From IMG/VR virus record IMGVR_UViG_3300042357_000031, positions 1-41,383 of that record: a DNA stretch of 41,383 bases. The stretch is one strand, 5' to 3'. The stretch comes from a virus. The notes beneath the pieces are model-generated. The model was not told the DNA's origin. It was given only the letters and a program-made list of their open reading frames with translations, and ran no database searches. The position numbers were made by a program, and so were the translations under genes. Shown one piece after another: positions 39,201-41,383 of the stretch (the stretch's first letter is position 1; each line of letters opens with the position of its first letter).

Positions 39201-40054
39201 TCACTTATGTAAATGCTACAACAGCATTCACATCTACAGAACATTTTGACCTTGCTACTGGTAAAGCATATAGAATTGGTAACGTTCAGATTGCGAATGG
39301 ATTAACAACCACAATCGGTCCTACTACTGGTGCTTGGAGTATTGGTGCTGGTGTCACAAGTTCTAGTTTAACTTCTGTTGGTTCTCTAACAAGTCTAACT
39401 GTAAGTGGAACATCCACTTTTAATTCTGTTGGTAATGCTTCTTCTGGTTCAGTAAACTTAACATCTACAGATCCATTCATCAGATATACTGTAAGTGGAG
39501 GAACAGCAAATCAAAGTAAATGGGATCTTCGTGCTTACAATAATAGTGGTGGTTATTTTACATTCAGAACAGTTAATGATGCTAATACTGTATTTACTGA
39601 ACGATTAACTATTTCTGCTTCTACTGGTGACGTAACTATGTTTGGCGGTCTTACTGTTACCACCACAACGAACCTCAAACAGATCACAGAAACTTCTGTA
39701 AATAATTTCAATACAACTCTTGCTCCTTCATCTGGAACACTTACTGTAGATACATCGGCAGCAACTGTAGTTCTTGGAGATTTAAATGCTTCTGTAACTA
39801 CTTGGGCATTCACTAATGTTCCAACAGACAACAGTAAGGCAACAACAGTAACTCTAATTATTGACGGAGATACAGCACAAACCTATGGTGATGCTTGTAG
39901 TGTAAATGGTTCCGCTGTTTCAGGTGGAGTTAAGTGGTCTGGTGGTACTGCTCCAACAGCAACAAATAATTTCGATGTAATCACATTCACCATCGTAAGA
40001 GATGGTGCTGGAACCATCAACGTATTTGGTTCAGGCAATACAAACTTTAGCTGA
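36284..40054 (+). CDS. large tail-fibre-like protein
   Basis: 1256 aa, rich in Thr, Ser, Gly, Asn and Val, as fibrous phage proteins are. Residues about 175-350 hold four imperfect copies of a 40-43 residue unit (TRVRGT..GTYTSGDLTIAA...SV.QSGSTITIS). Around 700-795 there are YadA-head-like turns (NVAIGYEA, TVAIGYQAL, NNVAIGRSAL, NVGVGSNTL). A later TLTVSGNLIINGTTT region and a Gly-rich tip follow. It probably forms a trimeric fibre that meets the host surface. No clear chaperone or peptidase domain is seen at the C-terminus. Confidence 0.9.
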   Translation: MADRFPLIVNSVSLKIEELISGDNLNLTGNNIIAANSGGTAGQYLKTNGTTVIWDNPGDVYLTAPQTITNKTIESSIISGTTNTFTFIPNSALVNSSITVNGTAISLGGTVTTPDNNTTYTISAQDGGNAATKVIRLTSGGNAGAGVDDDVSLVAGTNVTLSRTGDAITINSSYVDTNTVTRLAASGGTLVSGDVTIAASGAASVAQVGQTITVSATDTNTVTRLRGTAAGTYTSGDLQLLASGATSVTQSGSDITISSTDTITRVRGTAGTYTSGDITIAATGSSTVSQVGSTITINSTYVDTITRVRGTTGGTYTSGDLTIAAGGATSVVQSGSTITISSVDTNTTYTAGTALTLTGTVFSLKNNANLTGNRLLKWDSGNSQVTNSIISDDGSTITIAGDLTVTGSTTTVSSQTVVIEDAQIELRKGLNLTGVDAGLQVNRTTNGLGVVSTYSVMQWFESGGYWRVYDGSVANRLVTEGETQTLTNKTLSNPILTTPTLGAATATTINGLTISQTVTGTLTIANNKTLTCNNTLTFSGTDASTVGFGTGGTVVYTTNNLSVFGSTTSAQLRGVLSDETGTGVAVFATSPSFTTSVLSASTTFAVFNTTATTINAFGAATAVNIGATTGTTTIRNSLTVNGTTNLGDVVGDVVNLNGTVDFVNADFTIRGGGANPIAIGRGGNAIATNTRMGYNCLNSNTSGSQNVAIGYEASKTINSGAGTVAIGYQALTNASTGQNNVAIGRSALTGILTGQRNVGVGSNTLEGNTTGTDNVAIGYYAGAGATGNGNVLIGPAPDGNNTNVTHTPPTPSGDNQLVIGSGTATWVRGDANFDVTLPQNANVGGNLTVSGNLIINGTTTSINTNVLSVDDKLIDIADVSARTFTATIVSNNANITAISPVTGLIPGMVVSISTAGLSVPVGTTIVSITNNTAVLSNPVTGSSGTATFNAQGATDTTADGGGIRIKGTTDKSITYVNATTAFTSTEHFDLATGKAYRIGNVQIANGLTTTIGPTTGAWSIGAGVTSSSLTSVGSLTSLTVSGTSTFNSVGNASSGSVNLTSTDPFIRYTVSGGTANQSKWDLRAYNNSGGYFTFRTVNDANTVFTERLTISASTGDVTMFGGLTVTTTTNLKQITETSVNNFNTTLAPSSGTLTVDTSAATVVLGDLNASVTTWAFTNVPTDNSKATTVTLIIDGDTAQTYGDACSVNGSAVSGGVKWSGGTAPTATNNFDVITFTIVRDGAGTINVFGSGNTNFS
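36808..37330 (+). repeat. four tandem 120-130 base repeats in the fibre gene
   Basis: Units start near VDT(N)T(V/I)TR and contain GTYTSGDLT(I/L)AA and SVxQSGSTITIS. DNA copies differ at many third positions, so the repeat is under protein-level selection rather than recent slippage. Confidence 0.75.
38389..38670 (+). repeat. YadA-head-like short repeats in the fibre gene
   Basis: Five or more units of the form (N)NVAIGxxAL spaced by about 14-18 residues, as in trimeric adhesin heads. Confidence 0.7.
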
Positions 40055-40062
40055 GGTCTAAC

Positions 40063-40989
40063 ATGAGCCCATTAGCATTTGGTTTAGGAAGTAGTAGAGC
40101 ATTTGGCATAGGAAAAGCAACAATACTCCCAGCAGTTCCGTTGAATTGGGAAATGTTATTAGTTGGTGGTGGCGGAGGTTCTTATGCTCCATGGTATGGT
40201 ACAGCATCTGATGATGATTTCATTTGGCCAACTTATTCTGGAGGCGGCGGCGGTGGTGGCGTAAGAACCACCAGCGGAACTACAGCAAACGGAAGTTCTT
40301 TATATCTTACTATTGGTGCTGGTGGTGCTGCTGCTGACAACTCTACTGGTAAAGGAAGTTCTACATATTATGCTTTATCTGCTGGCGGGGCTGCTGTTTT
40401 TACATCATTAGGCGGTGGTTCTGGGGGAAGTTCTGGCGCAGATAAAAATGGTAGTTCTGGCGGTGGTGGTAGTTCTTCTAGGTCATTTGGGTTTCCAACA
40501 GTAAGACTTACTGCGGGAACAGGAACTGCTGGTCAAGGTAATAATGGAGGTGGCGCAAATATCTTGGATTATGGTGGCGGCGGCGGCGGTGGATATGGAG
40601 GTGCTGGCACTACTACTAGCGTGGGACCTTTTGGTGGTACTGGAGGCAATGGTGGTGCCGCATATAATTTAACATCATTTTCTACTACTTCTGATAGTTA
40701 TGTTGGATGGGGAGGCGGTGGAGCAGGTGAAGGTACTACTGGAGTTAATGGAGATCCAACAAATAATCCATTCACAACAAATGCCCCAGCAAATAGTGGC
40801 GGTGGTGCTCATGGAGTAACTACTAATTTTTCAGCTTCTTCATCTAGTGGTGGTTCTGGGGTAGTTGTAATTCGATATCCTGGCACTGTTGCTAAAGCAA
40901 CTGGAGGAACCATTACATATGTTACAGTGGGCGGAACTGCTTACGTTATACATACCTTTATAGGTTCTAATACATTTACTGTTTTATAA
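40063..40989 (+). CDS. glycine-rich tail tip/adhesin-like protein
   Basis: 308 aa. After WEMLLVGGGGG come many poly-Gly runs (GGGGGGGV, GGGSGGSSG, GGGGGGGYGGAG) separated by Ser/Thr loops, ending SSGGSGVVVIRYPG and a VTVGGTAYVIHTF strand. This is the Gly-rich fibre-tip pattern, which in some T4-like adhesins packs as polyglycine-II helices; a similar fold here is an inference. Variable loops between the runs (for example APWYGTASDDDF) could set host specificity. It follows the fibre by eight bases. Confidence 0.85.
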   Translation: MSPLAFGLGSSRAFGIGKATILPAVPLNWEMLLVGGGGGSYAPWYGTASDDDFIWPTYSGGGGGGGVRTTSGTTANGSSLYLTIGAGGAAADNSTGKGSSTYYALSAGGAAVFTSLGGGSGGSSGADKNGSSGGGGSSSRSFGFPTVRLTAGTGTAGQGNNGGGANILDYGGGGGGGYGGAGTTTSVGPFGGTGGNGGAAYNLTSFSTTSDSYVGWGGGGAGEGTTGVNGDPTNNPFTTNAPANSGGGAHGVTTNFSASSSSGGSGVVVIRYPGTVAKATGGTITYVTVGGTAYVIHTFIGSNTFTVL

Positions 40990-40991
40990 TC

Positions 40992-41246
40992 ATGGCACAC
41001 TTTGCTAAATTAGACGAGAACAACAAAGTAATCGAAGTTATTGTGGTATCTAACGATGATATCGTTGACGAAAATGGAGAAGAAAACGAAGAAGTTGGTA
41101 TTCAATTCTGTAGAAACATTCAAGGAGAAAATACTAACTGGAAGCAAACCTCATATAATGGAAACACTAGAGGAAGGTATGCTGGTATTGGAATGTATTA
41201 TGATGAAACAATTGATGAGTTTGTTATTCTTGCTGGAGATGAATGA
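40992..41246 (+). CDS. short fibre-associated conserved protein
   Basis: 84 aa starting MAHFAKLDENNKVIEVIVVS, then DIVDENGEENEEVGIQFC, WKQTSYNGNTRGRYAGIGMYYD. This is a recurrent small protein found beside tail fibres of T4-like cyanophages, where longer forms end in a Pro/Trp-rich tail. Here it stops soon after YDETIDEFVILAGDE, so the usual tail is missing. Role unknown, probably fibre tip or assembly. It overlaps the next gene by four bases. Confidence 0.8.
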   Translation: MAHFAKLDENNKVIEVIVVSNDDIVDENGEENEEVGIQFCRNIQGENTNWKQTSYNGNTRGRYAGIGMYYDETIDEFVILAGDE

Positions 41247-41383
41247 ATATAAAATTACTTGATAATCCATTCCCTCATGTATTAATTGAAAACTTTTATA
41301 GTGAAAAAGAGTTAGCATTAATACAAGAAGAAATTAAATTCTTATCATACTCAAACAAATTATACAAACCAGGAGTTCATCAC
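41243..41383 (+). CDS. 2OG-Fe(II) oxygenase-like protein (3' partial)
   Basis: An ATG coupled to the previous stop opens a frame through the window end (47 codons). The start MNIKLLDNPFPHVLIENFYSE followed by KELALIQEEIKFL is like the N-terminus of small 2OG oxygenases found beside cyanophage fibre genes. The iron-binding part lies outside the window, so the call is tentative. Confidence 0.6.
   Translation, partial: MNIKLLDNPFPHVLIENFYSEKELALIQEEIKFLSYSNKLYKPGVHH

Overview
The window is a stretch of a marine cyanophage genome of the T4-like (cyanomyovirus, Kyanoviridae-type) group. The evidence is the recognisable T4 replication set (sliding clamp 45, clamp loader 44/62, RegA, DNA polymerase 43, UvsX, helicase 41, primase 61), the cyanophage accessory genes cobS, mazG, speD, hsp20 and nrdAB, six tRNA genes, and a porin that closely resembles outer-membrane porins of marine Synechococcus/Prochlorococcus. 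Every supported gene is on the + strand. Genes are tightly packed, mostly with ATGA or GTGA stop/start overlaps. No psbA, psbD or other photosystem gene is in the window.

Layout. (1) 3-3987: a CobT-like VWA protein with a zinc-peptidase-like motif (5' end outside the window), a small conserved phage protein, the CobS AAA+ ATPase and a tiny ORF. (2) 3989-9890: a replication operon with a DUF3310-like protein, clamp 45, SpeD, clamp loader 44, then inserted genes (RimK-like ATP-grasp ligase, Dam methylase, three small ORFs), then 62, regA and a 2OG-Fe(II) oxygenase, closed by a terminator. (3) 9997-16838: hsp20, a triplet of related small genes, polymerase 43, uvsX, helicase 41 and mazG. (4) 16890-24434: a fusion of a KxDG ligase-like domain with a nucleotidyltransferase, a 602-aa protein of unknown function, and small probable virion or assembly proteins with late-promoter-like signals. 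(5) 24431-29278: primase 61, nrdA, nrdB and a small PD-(D/E)XK-type nuclease. (6) 29275-31421: three cell-wall hydrolase candidates (C39-like peptidase, GH24 lysozyme, Phage_lysozyme2-like protein). (7) 31438-36208: a tRNA/accessory region with Arg, Leu, Val, Ser, Pro and Gly tRNAs, the porin, two small membrane proteins, a PKHD-type hydroxylase, a glutaredoxin, an orphan Phd-like antitoxin and a 229-base hairpin-rich spacer. (8) 36284-41383: tail fibre genes with a 1256-aa repeat-rich fibre, a glycine-rich tip-like protein, a short fibre-associated protein and the start of another oxygenase-like gene.

How it works together. Regions 2, 3 and 5 make the replisome and its dNTP supply. Regions 4 and 8 are probably late virion genes. 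Region 6 gives lysis or envelope entry. Region 7 carries host-modifying genes behind consensus sigma-70 promoters.

The most unusual features are these: compact elements in which the TTGACA or TTGACG -35 box is the loop of a GC-rich hairpin and the -10 box follows 17 bases later (two clear cases, one weaker); a similar placement of a late-promoter-like ATAAATA in a terminator loop; an N-terminal module of about 30 residues shared by two adjacent lysis enzymes; the phage-borne porin; and sharply bounded GC-rich patches inside otherwise AT-rich genes. All calls were made by reading the sequence; no database search was run.
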